From Marivirga sericea (lineage in GTDB: Bacteria; Bacteroidota; Bacteroidia; Cytophagales; Cyclobacteriaceae), in the NCBI RefSeq assembly GCF_900177665.1, contig NZ_FXAW01000004.1:372001-436000 (forward strand): a DNA stretch of 64,000 nucleotides. Direction: 5' to 3'. Below, piece by piece: positions 27,535-36,580 of the stretch (the stretch's first letter is position 1; the number at the start of each line of letters is the position of its first letter). Position numbers and translations under genes: made by a program. The notes beneath the pieces are model-generated. The model did no database searches, was not told the origin of the DNA, and saw nothing but the letters and a program-made list of their open reading frames with translations.

Positions 27535-28349
27535 TCCAAGGTCTCCTTTTCTTGTTCAATCATACTCCAATAAATTTTATCTTCTGCATATACATAACCA
27601 TCATGCATCACATATCCTTTTTTATACAATGCAATAGTATTTTCCAATTCAATGCTAGCCTCATTCATTTTGCCCTGCGCCTTCAACGCTTTAGCTAAAT
27701 AAAAATGATTTTCGGCTAAGTCATTATATTCTAGCTGCTTTTCAAAATTACTTTTAGCCTTTTCTAAGTCGCCAGCTTCCAAATATAAAACGCCCAAATG
27801 AATGTAATCATAAATTCCAACTAGATAATCATCAGTAGCTAATTGATTTTCAATGATTTCAATTGCTTTATCATTATTACCGAGCCCTCTATAGCAAAGT
27901 GCTCGCACTACTTCCAAGTGATAGACTCCATTAGCGGAATGCCCTATATCCTCATGAGTCATTCTAGATAATTCTTCTATATCTACTATAGCTCCGCCAT
28001 AGTCTTTAAAAAATTGATGTCTGCAGGATGCTCTATAACCCAAATTTCCGATTGGATCGTATTTCACAGCCAAGTCTATAAGCCTTTTCCATTCCAAAAA
28101 ATCACCACTTTTCAGATAAGCTACCGATTTTGATCTGTATGCATATGAATAAGTAGAATCTATTGCTAAGGCATTGTCCATTACGATTTGAAATTCCTTA
28201 CTGAACTGATAATGCCCTGTTGCATTTTCAGTTTCTTTACATGCTTCATATTTCAGACTATCTCCCACATGTAAAAAGTAATTACAGTTTGGTTGGGCTA
28301 GAGTTAGAAAAGATATGGAAAATAAAATTATGGTTAAATAGAGCTTCAT
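27531..28349 (-). CDS. exported TPR protein
   Basis: A 272-residue protein with a signal peptide ending TLAQ. The rest consists of helical repeats of the tetratricopeptide type, for example VVRALCYRGLGNNDKAIEII and LGVLYLEAGDLEKAKSNFEK, spaced about 34 residues apart, with a last helix ending in charged residues. It probably mediates protein contacts in the periplasm. It ends within the convergent ggt stop region and is followed upstream by a lipoprotein gene 13 bases away, which may share its promoter. No enzymatic motif was seen. Confidence 0.8.
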   Translation of the reverse strand: MKLYLTIILFSISFLTLAQPNCNYFLHVGDSLKYEACKETENATGHYQFSKEFQIVMDNALAIDSTYSYAYRSKSVAYLKSGDFLEWKRLIDLAVKYDPIGNLGYRASCRHQFFKDYGGAIVDIEELSRMTHEDIGHSANGVYHLEVVRALCYRGLGNNDKAIEIIENQLATDDYLVGIYDYIHLGVLYLEAGDLEKAKSNFEKQLEYNDLAENHFYLAKALKAQGKMNEASIELENTIALYKKGYVMHDGYVYAEDKIYWSMIEQEKETLD

Positions 28350-28362
28350 CGGTTTTCGTTAG

Positions 28363-28941
28363 TTAAGGCATGATTTCAATAATTTTACCATTCTGGATTT
28401 TAAAAATTAGATATTGATAATAATCTAGGCTCATATTGTCCATTTGATCCATTTCAATCGGAAGCCAACCATCCATTTTTTTAGTTAAATCAAGGAGCTG
28501 ATTACTAATTTGAGGTTCAAATTCCATAGGTTGATATTCAGCATTCATAGACATTATTCGAAACCTGCCTGTTTCACCCTTACAATTCACTACAAACCGA
28601 ATTCGCAAAAGCCCACTCTTTTTTGATGAAACTGGTTTATAATTCTTATTAAAATATTGAACTATAGCCGGTTTCTCTCCTTTGTATTGGACACCTTTGC
28701 TAAAATTAAAATACTGCCTGATATCCTTATCTGCATAGCATAATTTAAAATCAGAATTATCTGTTTCTTCATCATATTCGATATCTCCGACCCAGCGTAG
28801 ATAAGATTCTTTTTCTTTTGTGGTATTACTATTACATGAAAAAATGCAAATAGAAATAGAGGTGACAATTAAAAATAAATTCTTCAATTGAAAGGGAATA
28901 AGGTTGATAGTTTTATTAAATTTTAAGCTACTAAATGACAA
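28363..28941 (-). CDS. lipoprotein with TonB C-terminal-like domain
   Basis: A 192-residue lipoprotein with Cys36 after ICIFS; the long leader suggests the true start may be internal. The last 100 residues (LLRIRFVVNCKGETGRFRIMSMN and LDLTKKMDGWLPIE) resemble the beta-strand/helix wording of TonB C-terminal domains. Many Bacteroidota encode such stand-alone lipoproteins without the energy-transducing TM anchor, so TonB function should not be assumed. It lies 15 bases after the next lipoprotein gene and 13 before the TPR gene, suggesting a three-gene minus-strand operon. Confidence 0.62.
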   Translation of the reverse strand: MSFSSLKFNKTINLIPFQLKNLFLIVTSISICIFSCNSNTTKEKESYLRWVGDIEYDEETDNSDFKLCYADKDIRQYFNFSKGVQYKGEKPAIVQYFNKNYKPVSSKKSGLLRIRFVVNCKGETGRFRIMSMNAEYQPMEFEPQISNQLLDLTKKMDGWLPIEMDQMDNMSLDYYQYLIFKIQNGKIIEIMP

Positions 28942-28956
28942 GATATTTTATTTGTG

Positions 28957-29754
28957 CTAATCTGTACAACTCACATCTTGTAAATTTTCATCCCAACAAT
29001 GGAAATCAGAATCACCAAAATGATTTTCACTTTTTACTCTTCCAAATTTCAAATCACTACTCCAGTCAATTTCAATTAAATCACTTGTTTGGGTATTAGA
29101 AATTTCAACTGAACGGTTGTAATCGCTATTCTCATCTCGATTATAGATAATGAAGCTTCCCTCTAACACTCCTTGCTTTTCAATGGTAAAAGTGGCATTT
29201 GCCTCTGTTCGGTCTTCATTTCTAGACCATTCGGTGTTAATCCAGGCTGAAGGATTTTGAGGACTTTCATAAAGTGTCCAACCACCATTATTTCCATCTA
29301 TATCTGATGCTCCCTCAAACCACACAAAATCCTCTACATTATTAGATGTTGAGGAAATATAGCCTTTCCAAGTCACATTACTATTGACCACATCAGCTGT
29401 AAGTCTGATAGATAAATCATTTCCATTTGCAGAAAATGAACTTTCCCAAGTCCATACCCCTGCTTCTAAGTCGTAGAAAGGCTCTTGAGCTATTGTTGCT
29501 TTGAAAGCAGTAACAGGAATTACTAAATTACCCTTTAAAATTGCAGAATAAACGCTGACGTTTAGAGCTGAATAGAACCAATTTTCAATGGTTTGATTTC
29601 GCTGATTTGCATCAGCTTCAAAATCATCGAAGTCAGGGGCCATACTATATTCAGGCGGCAAAACTGGTTGTGGGTCTTGATTATTCTCATCATCTGAGTT
29701 GCAAGATGCCAAAATGACTAATATACTGAAGAGTAGACTTATAAGCTTTTTCAT
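28957..29754 (-). CDS. hypothetical lipoprotein
   Basis: A 265-residue lipoprotein with lipobox Cys18 (VILASC) and an acidic linker (NSDDENNQDPQP). The mature protein is rich in Trp, Ser and Asn with alternating beta-strand patterns such as GVWTWESSFSANGNDLSIRLTADVV and ANATFTIEKQGVLEGSFIIYN, compatible with a beta-sandwich or barrel-like binding domain. I do not recognise the family. It is the first gene of the probable operon with the TonB-C-like and TPR genes. The MarR gene upstream is on the same strand but 135 bases away. Confidence 0.72.
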   Translation of the reverse strand: MKKLISLLFSILVILASCNSDDENNQDPQPVLPPEYSMAPDFDDFEADANQRNQTIENWFYSALNVSVYSAILKGNLVIPVTAFKATIAQEPFYDLEAGVWTWESSFSANGNDLSIRLTADVVNSNVTWKGYISSTSNNVEDFVWFEGASDIDGNNGGWTLYESPQNPSAWINTEWSRNEDRTEANATFTIEKQGVLEGSFIIYNRDENSDYNRSVEISNTQTSDLIEIDWSSDLKFGRVKSENHFGDSDFHCWDENLQDVSCTD

Positions 29755-29889
29755 TACTTTTTTTGTTTTATTCTAATTCATAGATACAAAATAATTGGAA
29801 TTAGTTGGAATCTCTCCTTCTAAACGTTACAAAAGTTATTAAATTATGATGATTAAAAATCATAAATAAAGAAATAGTTTTAAATTAAA

Positions 29890-30324
29890 CTAAGACAAAT
29901 TCTGGTAAATACTCTCCAATATCCTCTTGAACTCTTGAAAGTCCTGTTCTGAAAGGTTTTCCCAAGCCTTCATCCTGATTTTTTGAACCTCAGGCAGACA
30001 TTCTTCCACCATATGTTTCCCCTCAGGAGTTAAGGCTATTATAAAACTTCTCCTATCACTTGGATGGGGCTTACGTTCGATCAATTCCTTGGCTTTCAAT
30101 AAATCAATAATGCGGGTCATGGTCGGATGATCTTTGAACGTATTGATTGCCAACTCTCTTTGGTTTACTTCGCCCTTATCGTACAATTGCTTTAAAACTG
30201 CCCACTGGTCAATGGTGATGGTCCAGCCCAATTCCCTGAATCTTTGCTTTGCATATTGCTTAACCCTGCGCGCTGTCTGGTCAAGTAAAAATGAATATCG
30301 ACTGTATTTTTGGGCTTCTTGCAT
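29890..30324 (-). CDS. MarR-family transcriptional regulator
   Basis: A 144-residue winged-helix protein. The dimerising first helix is followed by the HTH (VNQRELAINTFKDHPTMTRIIDLLKAKELIERK) and the wing DRRSFIIALTPEGKHMVEE, the signature DxRS motif of MarR. Such regulators normally repress adjacent genes until a small ligand binds. Neither neighbour is an obvious drug or catabolic gene, and upstream lies the degenerate region, so its original target may have decayed. Confidence 0.9.
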   Translation of the reverse strand: MQEAQKYSRYSFLLDQTARRVKQYAKQRFRELGWTITIDQWAVLKQLYDKGEVNQRELAINTFKDHPTMTRIIDLLKAKELIERKPHPSDRRSFIIALTPEGKHMVEECLPEVQKIRMKAWENLSEQDFQEFKRILESIYQNLS

Positions 30325-30597
30325 TATTAATAATTAGTATAACAACAAAGATAGGGAAAATAAGCGGAATGAATCAGACTTCAGTTTTGGATAAATAGCT
30401 TACAGTATTGAAACAGTAATTAAAGAATTGACCTAATTACACTTAAATTTAAATCAGCTATATTATTCCTTTAATGACAAGACGTTTTTTATTAACAACA
30501 ATGTACTATTTTCAATTAAGGAAATATCGTCTAAAAAAGGCCTCTGCAGTTAAATAATTGATATCCCTCCCAAAAATGGTCAGTTAGTAACACATCA

Positions 30598-30797
30598 AAA
30601 CAGTTAAAGAAATTGAAACCGGAAACCTTATTCATCCATGACTCTGCGGACAAACAGGATATATTAGATGTTATGAAAATATAGGAATAAGTGGCCCGTA
30701 TTCAGTTTAAGAATTAGCAAGACCTAATCATGGAATAATACTTACTCATGACGAAGACATGATGAAAATTTTATCTCAGTTTTGTAGTAAAGAGTAG
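30598..30797 (+). pseudogene. remnant of an alpha/beta hydrolase carboxy terminus
   Basis: One frame reads LKPETLFIHDSADKQDIL, which resembles the strand-6 region (TLIIHDxxD) before the catalytic Asp of alpha/beta hydrolases. After a frame change the segment PNHGIILTHDEDMMKILSQF resembles the catalytic-His end of the same family. Stops at about 30684 and 30708 and the frame change show that the piece is non-functional. No upstream catalytic domain is visible. The family call rests on short similarity. Confidence 0.5.
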
Positions 30798-30799
30798 TT

Positions 30800-30904
30800 A
30801 TGAAAATGGATTATTTCAATCAGAAATCAGAGTGCTTAAAATACAGGAAACTGACAAAAAAGGATATTCAAGCTTGGGTATCCTTCTTTGTAAATCATGA
30901 TTAG
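30800..30904 (+). pseudogene. amino-terminal fragment of a GNAT acetyltransferase
   Basis: A 34-codon reading frame whose start (SECLKYRKLTKKDIQAWVSFF) matches the RimJ/GNAT opening seen in ribosomal-protein-type acetyltransferases. It ends at a stop codon, with a few similar residues (LEIDL) readable just after it in another frame. The acetyl-CoA binding core is missing. It is probably a decayed gene, not a functional peptide. Confidence 0.55.
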
Positions 30905-31160
30905 AAATAGACCTCTAGTGACTTCACTAAAGGAAAGTCCATTATTGAAGAGGTTCTGTCATGGTCTCTCCCCCTTGTTCTCACAAAACAGTTTTTCACC
31001 AACTTTGGCTTAAACCAAAATAAATCGGAAAGCAAACCAATACAATACGACAATCTTGGAGCACAACTGCAATTACAATTGGATTAAAAGGCATCTCTGT
31101 CACCTCAAATCTTGCTTGAAGTGAAATTCAAAAGTTCAGTAACAGAGTCTAATCAGGGAT

Positions 31161-31504
31161 GAGAATTGAAAATCAAATCTTCATGAACCTATTATTTTTG
31201 TAGTCTATCTAAAAATTGAATCAGACAGATTTGAAACATTAACTGAACTTAATAATATCCCAGAGGAATATGCCTTTTGGAGAGAGTTTTATAAGCATCC
31301 AAATGGAGCAAAAAAATCACAGATATTGTCATAACTTCACACGATTTGAATTTAAACACAGAAACAATTAAAGCAGTTAATGGAATTGAAAATTTAACTG
31401 TTGAAAGTGGCAAAGAACACTTAATGGAAGTTCATTTTGATAATGACATTCAAGGGAAATCTTTTGATTTAAGACCTGAATTACCATTAATTATCTATTT
31501 GTAA
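31161..31504 (+). pseudogene. frameshifted paralogue of the gene at the right window edge
   Basis: Two consecutive frames together read HEPIIFVVYLKIESDRFETL, EYAFWREFYKHPNGAK, then ITDIVITSHDLNLNTETI and KSFDLRPELPLIIYL. This matches residue for residue the intact protein encoded at 63547-64000 (for example SIFVVYPEIESDTFETL and KSFDLRPDLPLIVYL). The frame breaks at a run of seven A near 31310, consistent with loss of one A, and a TGA at 31167 interrupts the start. The family itself is unrecognised. It is the clearest relic in the 30.3-31.9 kb degenerate stretch. Confidence 0.85.
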
Positions 31505-31927
31505 GGCAAAAAAAAGGTGTGATGAGGAATTGCGGCTACATAATAATCGTTTCTAATCTCAAACTAAGATCTTTACAAATAATGAAGACTGCTTCTATCA
31601 ATTTTTTAATTCATTGCAGGATTCATCTGCTCTGCAGCCTTTGCTCTATCACTTAGTTAATTTCTCTTTCTCCTTTTTTCGGCTTAGATCATTAATTAGC
31701 CCTCTTTTTGACTTTGATCAATTAAACAGATCTGAATAATAATATAAAAAGTTCAATAGATACAAATAGTACATTTTGGGTGATACCTACTTTTTTAATT
31801 AGACATATCTTTACTTGGCAAAGGGAAATACCCCCTAATTTCGAACGGCTATCAAAAGTCTGAAAAGCATTTGAATTCAATGCTCTTTAAAAGAAATAAG
31901 CCTTAAACAATAATTTTAAAGTAACTA
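31505..31927. other. 423-base AT-rich gap before the first class C-like hydrolase
   Basis: No coding sequence, RNA or repeat could be supported. It carries the promoter of the hydrolase starting at 31928. Confidence 0.5.
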
Positions 31928-33556
31928 ATGAAGAAAATAATTCTATTTTGGGCACTACTTATGTCTGTTAATACAGTTTTTGCGCAAACTAGCTTACCCG
32001 CAATCAAGCCATCCATTCTAGATTCAATAGCCCTTTCATACTGTAATCCCGGTGAACCTGGAATGGCAATAGGAATTGTTATAAATGGGGAAACCGTTTT
32101 CAAGAATTCTAAAGGAATCGCAGACCTTACAAACAACCTTCAAATAACTGATTCATCGACATTTAATATCGCCTCTGTTTCAAAGCAATTTACTGCATTT
32201 TTGACTCTCATTGCTGAAAAAGAAGGCAAATTTAACTTAAGTGATGATATTAGACAGTATCTGCCAGAACTAAAGACATTGCCTCATAAAATCACAATCC
32301 AGCAACTCGCCAATCATTCTCACGGTTTACCAAACTACTCTGATTTAATCGAAATGATAGGTTTTGGATTGTCTTCCCCATTAAGCAACATACAAGTAGT
32401 AGAAACTCTTTTGAACGTAAAACAAGTGAGCTTTAAACCAGGTACAAAATATCAATATGGTAATTCAGGGTTTATACTGCTCGCTGAGATATTAAAACGT
32501 GTATACGATAAGCCGTTTACTGTCCTGATGAAAGAAAAGGTTTTTGATGCTCTTAAGATGACTCATACGGCCATAATTGATGATCCTAACACCATTGTAA
32601 AAAATAAGGCAAACGCATATAAAAAGAAGGGGGATTCCTTCACTAAATTTCCTAGCAGACAAATGGAGAGTGGCTCATCAAATGTTTATACTACATTAAA
32701 TGACATGCTAAAATGGGCAGTATATTTTCAAAACCCTCCTGAAGATGATGAGAACAGGATTAGGCAGTTATCTCAAAGCACAATATCTATAACCAAAACT
32801 GGAGATTTACATTATGGATTAGGCCTTTATACTGAAACTTATAAAGGACTAAAACTCATTTTTCATGGTGGAGGAACCGCTGGCTATCGGGCATATATTT
32901 TACATGTCCCTGAACATAATTTTTCGATCTTCACCTTAGGTAATAAAGAAGGGTTTGATGCGCTACATGTAATTTACGACATTCTAGATTTGTATTTTGA
33001 TCAACACTTTGAAGAACCTATACGGGAAAAAATTTCTCCTACGAAAAAAGAGTTGGAAGCGTACGCAGGAACCTACAGATTTCAACCTGGACAGTACTGG
33101 GGATTCAATGTCGAGAATGAACGTCTCTATTTTAACGGTATAGACAAGCCCCTTTCATGGGTCGCAAATAGCAAATTTGATTTCTTTCTACCATTATCAA
33201 ATATAACCTTTCACCCAAACTCGATGGAATTTAGGATAGGTGATATGAATTATCAATGCGAAAAAATTGAGGTAAATCCCCCCGTTCTTAGTTTAGATGA
33301 ATTAAAAGTATATGAAGGAATCTATAAAAATGAAGAATTCAATATTTTTTATGAACTGTTATTAAAAGAAGACAAGCTTGTCGCAAAACATCTCACAAAT
33401 GGTGAAATTATTTTAAATCCACTATCAGAAAACAGCTTTTATGCAGAGTACCCCTTAGGAGAATTAAACTTTAAGCTCAGCCAGAATGGAGAAGTCAAAG
33501 GATTTACCTTATCGGGTCAAAATTACAATGACATAACATTCGTAAAAGTGAATTGA
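31928..33556 (+). CDS. exported class C-like SxxK serine hydrolase (beta-lactamase/PBP superfamily)
   Basis: A 542-residue protein with a signal peptide ending VFAQ. Catalytic motifs of the class C / DD-peptidase fold are Ser83-Val-Ser-Lys86, Tyr177-Gly-Asn179 and His313-Gly-Gly. The hydrolase domain spans about 30-370. The last 170 residues are a beta-rich extension with YAGTYRFQPGQYWGFNV and YEGIYKNEEFN, similar to the lipocalin-like tails of many family members. The substrate is unknown; class C-like proteins include esterases, D-aminopeptidases and peptidoglycan enzymes, so antibiotic resistance should not be assumed. It is the first of a dense series of such genes and is followed on the same strand by a DinB-like gene. 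Confidence 0.88.
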   Translation: MKKIILFWALLMSVNTVFAQTSLPAIKPSILDSIALSYCNPGEPGMAIGIVINGETVFKNSKGIADLTNNLQITDSSTFNIASVSKQFTAFLTLIAEKEGKFNLSDDIRQYLPELKTLPHKITIQQLANHSHGLPNYSDLIEMIGFGLSSPLSNIQVVETLLNVKQVSFKPGTKYQYGNSGFILLAEILKRVYDKPFTVLMKEKVFDALKMTHTAIIDDPNTIVKNKANAYKKKGDSFTKFPSRQMESGSSNVYTTLNDMLKWAVYFQNPPEDDENRIRQLSQSTISITKTGDLHYGLGLYTETYKGLKLIFHGGGTAGYRAYILHVPEHNFSIFTLGNKEGFDALHVIYDILDLYFDQHFEEPIREKISPTKKELEAYAGTYRFQPGQYWGFNVENERLYFNGIDKPLSWVANSKFDFFLPLSNITFHPNSMEFRIGDMNYQCEKIEVNPPVLSLDELKVYEGIYKNEEFNIFYELLLKEDKLVAKHLTNGEIILNPLSENSFYAEYPLGELNFKLSQNGEVKGFTLSGQNYNDITFVKVN

Positions 33557-33692
33557 TACTTTTAAGCATTCTATCAATAGAAGAGCATTTTACTTGTTAA
33601 AGGGAAAACTACTAAAAACACAAAGGTCTAATTATCTACAAAGTTAGTGGAGACCCGCTACTACTTTGAAATTATATTCTTTGTATGAAAAA

Positions 33693-34178
33693 ATGAATGG
33701 AAAGATCAGTTATCGAACAACTGGAGCTAGCGGAGCTCTTCTTGATGAATACGAGAAATCAATTAAAGAACTCATAACTATAATCATTGACGTTCCGGTA
33801 GATGATTTAATTAAAATCGTAGATTCAAGCACACATGATGAAGACTGTAAATCAATACAAACTATTTTAGCTCACGTAGTTCACAGCGGTTACACATATG
33901 TAATCGAAATTAGGAATTGGTTAGGCGAAAAAGTTCAATTCATGGATAAAGAACTATTGCGAAGTGCTGCTAAATACAAAAATGCCTTGGGAGATATGTT
34001 TCGCTATACTGAAAAACTGTTTGAAGATTATCCAAATCTTGAATTGCACGAATACAAATCCATTAGAAAAATAAATGTACGATGGGGACAACAATATGAT
34101 GTGGAGCAATTACTTGAACATGCAATTGTTCATATACTAAGACATAGGAGACAAATACAAAGATTCAAAGAAAAATAA
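33693..34178 (+). CDS. DinB/YfiT-like four-helix-bundle protein
   Basis: A 161-residue soluble protein counted from ATG 33693, with TTG 33666 as an alternative start. It is wholly helical. A His in ILAHVVHSG and two in EHAIVHILRHRRQI form the typical three-histidine metal site of DinB-superfamily proteins. Characterised relatives are bacillithiol-S-transferases or mycothiol-dependent enzymes, but most are unassigned. The gene lies 136 bases after a serine hydrolase on the same strand and may be independent. The family call is good and the activity is unknown. Confidence 0.75.
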   Translation: MNGKISYRTTGASGALLDEYEKSIKELITIIIDVPVDDLIKIVDSSTHDEDCKSIQTILAHVVHSGYTYVIEIRNWLGEKVQFMDKELLRSAAKYKNALGDMFRYTEKLFEDYPNLELHEYKSIRKINVRWGQQYDVEQLLEHAIVHILRHRRQIQRFKEK

Positions 34179-34524
34179 CTAATAAAGCAAGAAACTAACA
34201 ATGCACATTAAAATTAGGCAAAATGGTAGAAAAATAAAGAGTTTTGACCCGTGTCTGACTTTGTCCTAAACTTTCAGTTAAGCATTTCGAAATCGTATAC
34301 ATATGACAAACTTACGGTTGTACAACATTTCACGAGTGACGGAAATTGATAAAGAAATACCAGCCTATTATTCAACTTGAATTTGCAGCGTTTTTGAAAT
34401 TATTGACGAAACATTGGAATCTCAATTGTAATTAAATACAGTTTCCTAAATTGCTTTTTTTCCTCACTCCGCTTTCACCAAGGCTTGAAATTCATCAGAA
34501 GAGGAACTTCCTACCTCGGTAATA
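34179..34524. other. 346-base gap after the DinB-like gene
   Basis: No full gene was seen. A short minus-strand frame just past the 34525 stop (FDITEVGSSSSDEFQALVKAE) reads like a protein tail, which hints at an old frameshift of the neighbouring lipoprotein gene. This cannot be decided from one sequence. Confidence 0.4.
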
Positions 34525-34890
34525 TCAAAGATCACATAACGAATTATCAGCTTTCCAGAGAAGTTTGATTTTATCTAAATCTGAAGATATCTCATTGGTA
34601 AAACCAAGGGTATCGCCATTACAATTCTGTACAAAAGATACATAATTAATACTTGGATTGCAGTTACCAGAAAAGAAAACTACATTTCCCTCGTACTGGG
34701 CTGAATTGAAGTAAGAATATTGATCATCCTGAAATTCTTCAATTGCATTTTTTAGCCAAATTAATTCTGTTTCAGGATTTCGGACATTGCACAAGTTTTC
34801 TGCATATTGAATGGCATCATCTTTACAAGAGATGAAAATTGAAGACGAAAGGGCTAGAAGCATACTAGTAGTTTTCAATATTTTACTCAT
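34525..34890 (-). CDS. small hypothetical lipoprotein
   Basis: A 121-residue lipoprotein with Cys22 after SIFIS. The mature part contains four more cysteines (ENLCNVRN, GNCNPSIN, QNCNGDT, SLCDL), enough for two disulfides, and short beta segments such as GNVVFFSGNC. Family unrecognised. It stands alone between the DinB-like gene and a Crp-like gene. A carboxy-terminal frameshift is possible because an adjacent frame continues with protein-like text. Confidence 0.65.
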   Translation of the reverse strand: MSKILKTTSMLLALSSSIFISCKDDAIQYAENLCNVRNPETELIWLKNAIEEFQDDQYSYFNSAQYEGNVVFFSGNCNPSINYVSFVQNCNGDTLGFTNEISSDLDKIKLLWKADNSLCDL

Positions 34891-35251
34891 ATCAGTTTCT
34901 TTTTTTTACATATAAAAGGATAATAAAGTACTTCTCGACACTAACAGCCTCTCCTATTTGCATTCAAGTTAAAATTTACCTCTGATTTGTCAATCCACCA
35001 AAAAGAATGGTTTTAACGCTAAATGATTAATACATTTAGCTTCAAAAATTTGCAATAGTAAAATAAACGTACTCTTAAAAAATCGCTGATTTATTAAGAA
35101 ATCATCCTTAAAATGTTAAAATCTAATTGTTAGTTAATTAAATAAGTAGAAGAATATTCTTTAATCGCTTACTTAATCAGGATGATATTTTTGACATCAA
35201 GATTGACGAAATTTAAGTTGTTGAATTCTGCAAGTGATAATAATTGTCATT
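34891..35251. other. 361-base gap between lipoprotein and Crp-like genes
   Basis: Very AT-rich, with no recognisable gene, hairpin or repeat. It holds the promoter of the lipoprotein gene. Confidence 0.5.
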
Positions 35252-35830
35252 CTACTTTTCTTTCTCAATAATTCTTGATCGGATACGGCTTAATGATTGA
35301 GGTTTCATACCTAAGTAACTGGCCAACTGATGTTGAGGTACTCGATTCAGTAATGCAGGTCTATTCTTTAAAAGATTCAGGTATCTCTGCTCAGGAGAAG
35401 AAGTTTTAAAATCATCAAAACTTCTTTGACTATTAGCTAAAAGCTCTTCTGACAATATTCGGCATAGCGTTTCAAATCTTGGGAATTTAGCAAAAACATC
35501 AGCCTCCATATCTGGGTTTGAAACACTCACAATCGAATCTTCAACACAAGCTATAAAATATTCTGAGGGTTTTTTAGTAAGCACGCAACTTGGGGTATGT
35601 CCCTCCATTTCTGTAAAAAACTCTGTTGTTTTTTCTTCACCATCTACATCATAAAAAGTTCTAATACACCCTTTCAAAACAAAATAACCCTGATTTGATG
35701 TTTCTCCTTCTCGTAAGAGGATCTCTCCTTTTTTAAAGGACCGGAACACATCTAAAGACAAAATTACACCTTTCTCATCTTCAGTGAGTGGCATATATTT
35801 CTCTATAAAGTCGAATAATATGTTTTGCAT
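35252..35830 (-). CDS. Crp/Fnr-family regulator
   Basis: A 192-residue protein with a cyclic-nucleotide-binding-like beta roll (residues 15-120, including FRSFKKGEILLREGETSNQGYFVLKGC) and a carboxy-terminal HTH (RVPQHQLASYLGMKPQSLSRIRSRI). No Fnr-type cysteine cluster is present, and the beta roll lacks the canonical phosphate-binding RxS, so cAMP binding is doubtful. Such short Crp-like proteins are common in Bacteroidota and often regulate neighbouring genes. It is transcribed away from the hydrolase gene at 36581, with a 750-base gap between them. Confidence 0.85.
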   Translation of the reverse strand: MQNILFDFIEKYMPLTEDEKGVILSLDVFRSFKKGEILLREGETSNQGYFVLKGCIRTFYDVDGEEKTTEFFTEMEGHTPSCVLTKKPSEYFIACVEDSIVSVSNPDMEADVFAKFPRFETLCRILSEELLANSQRSFDDFKTSSPEQRYLNLLKNRPALLNRVPQHQLASYLGMKPQSLSRIRSRIIEKEK

Positions 35831-36580
35831 ATAATTGATCTGCTAAGTTCTTGGAATCAGTTCAAAAATTTAATAAATATAATAAAATTCACTAAAGGAG
35901 TAAACTAAAGGCCCTTAAATGGGTAATTGGTTTACTGTCGTTACGAACTATTTCTACATAATTGCACAGCTTTTCAATTGTATTGACGTAACCTACCTTC
36001 GCAAACAGAATCTTAAACATCGTATAGTATAGTTTATGTTACTTTTATATTTCTAAAAAACTCCATTTACTCTTTAGCAGCTACTTTTTCGATAAGAATC
36101 GTATGTATTGCCCAAGTTATGGGCTAGAGAACATCAAATAATTTCACATATTTTGTACGGTTTAGAACCCAGTATATCAACGTACATTTGTAGTAGGTTA
36201 TAAATAGAAAGTCCCCGTAAAGTAGAATCTTCATCATATAATTTTCAACTTGGGGACTTACTTTTTTAACCGGTTGAATAAATAATCAAGAGACCAACCT
36301 TAATCCTTTGTAGGGAAAACTTATAGCCTAAGACGCAGTAGTCAATTGCTACTATACTTAAGAAAGTAAAATTTTAAATTCCGGAAAATTGCAGAGTCTG
36401 TTTCTAATAATACTTTCATATATTTTCAGCATAGAAAAAGATATTTGGGCTTGTCCTTTATTAAAGATTAAAACCTATTTTACATTAAGGACTCTTTAAT
36501 ATACAATTAAATAAAATACTGCTAACCAATGCTGAAATCAGGTAATCATCTATAAACAAGATAATTCAAAAACGCGATTT
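35831..36580. other. 750-base gap with no recognised gene
   Basis: The longest gene-free stretch apart from the graveyard at 30.3-31.9 kb. No open frame has a recognisable family. It contains the hairpin at 36209-36267 described separately. Confidence 0.5.
36209..36267 (+). terminator. orphan hairpin with T-run
   Basis: AAGTCCCC at 36209-36216 and GGGGACTT at 36252-36259 can pair, and a run of six T follows at about 36262-36267. No plus-strand gene precedes it within 2 kb, so it may mark the 3' end of a small untranslated RNA. The 35-base loop weakens the case. Confidence 0.35.

Noticed and set aside
28363-28941. Functional TonB energy transducer
   Set aside because: The protein is a lipoprotein without the TM anchor and proline-rich stretch of TonB; only the carboxy domain resembles it.
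30325-31160. Insertion sequence or transposase in the degenerate stretch
   Set aside because: No transposase text or terminal inverted repeats with target duplication could be identified; the readable pieces are hydrolase, GNAT and unknown-family relics.
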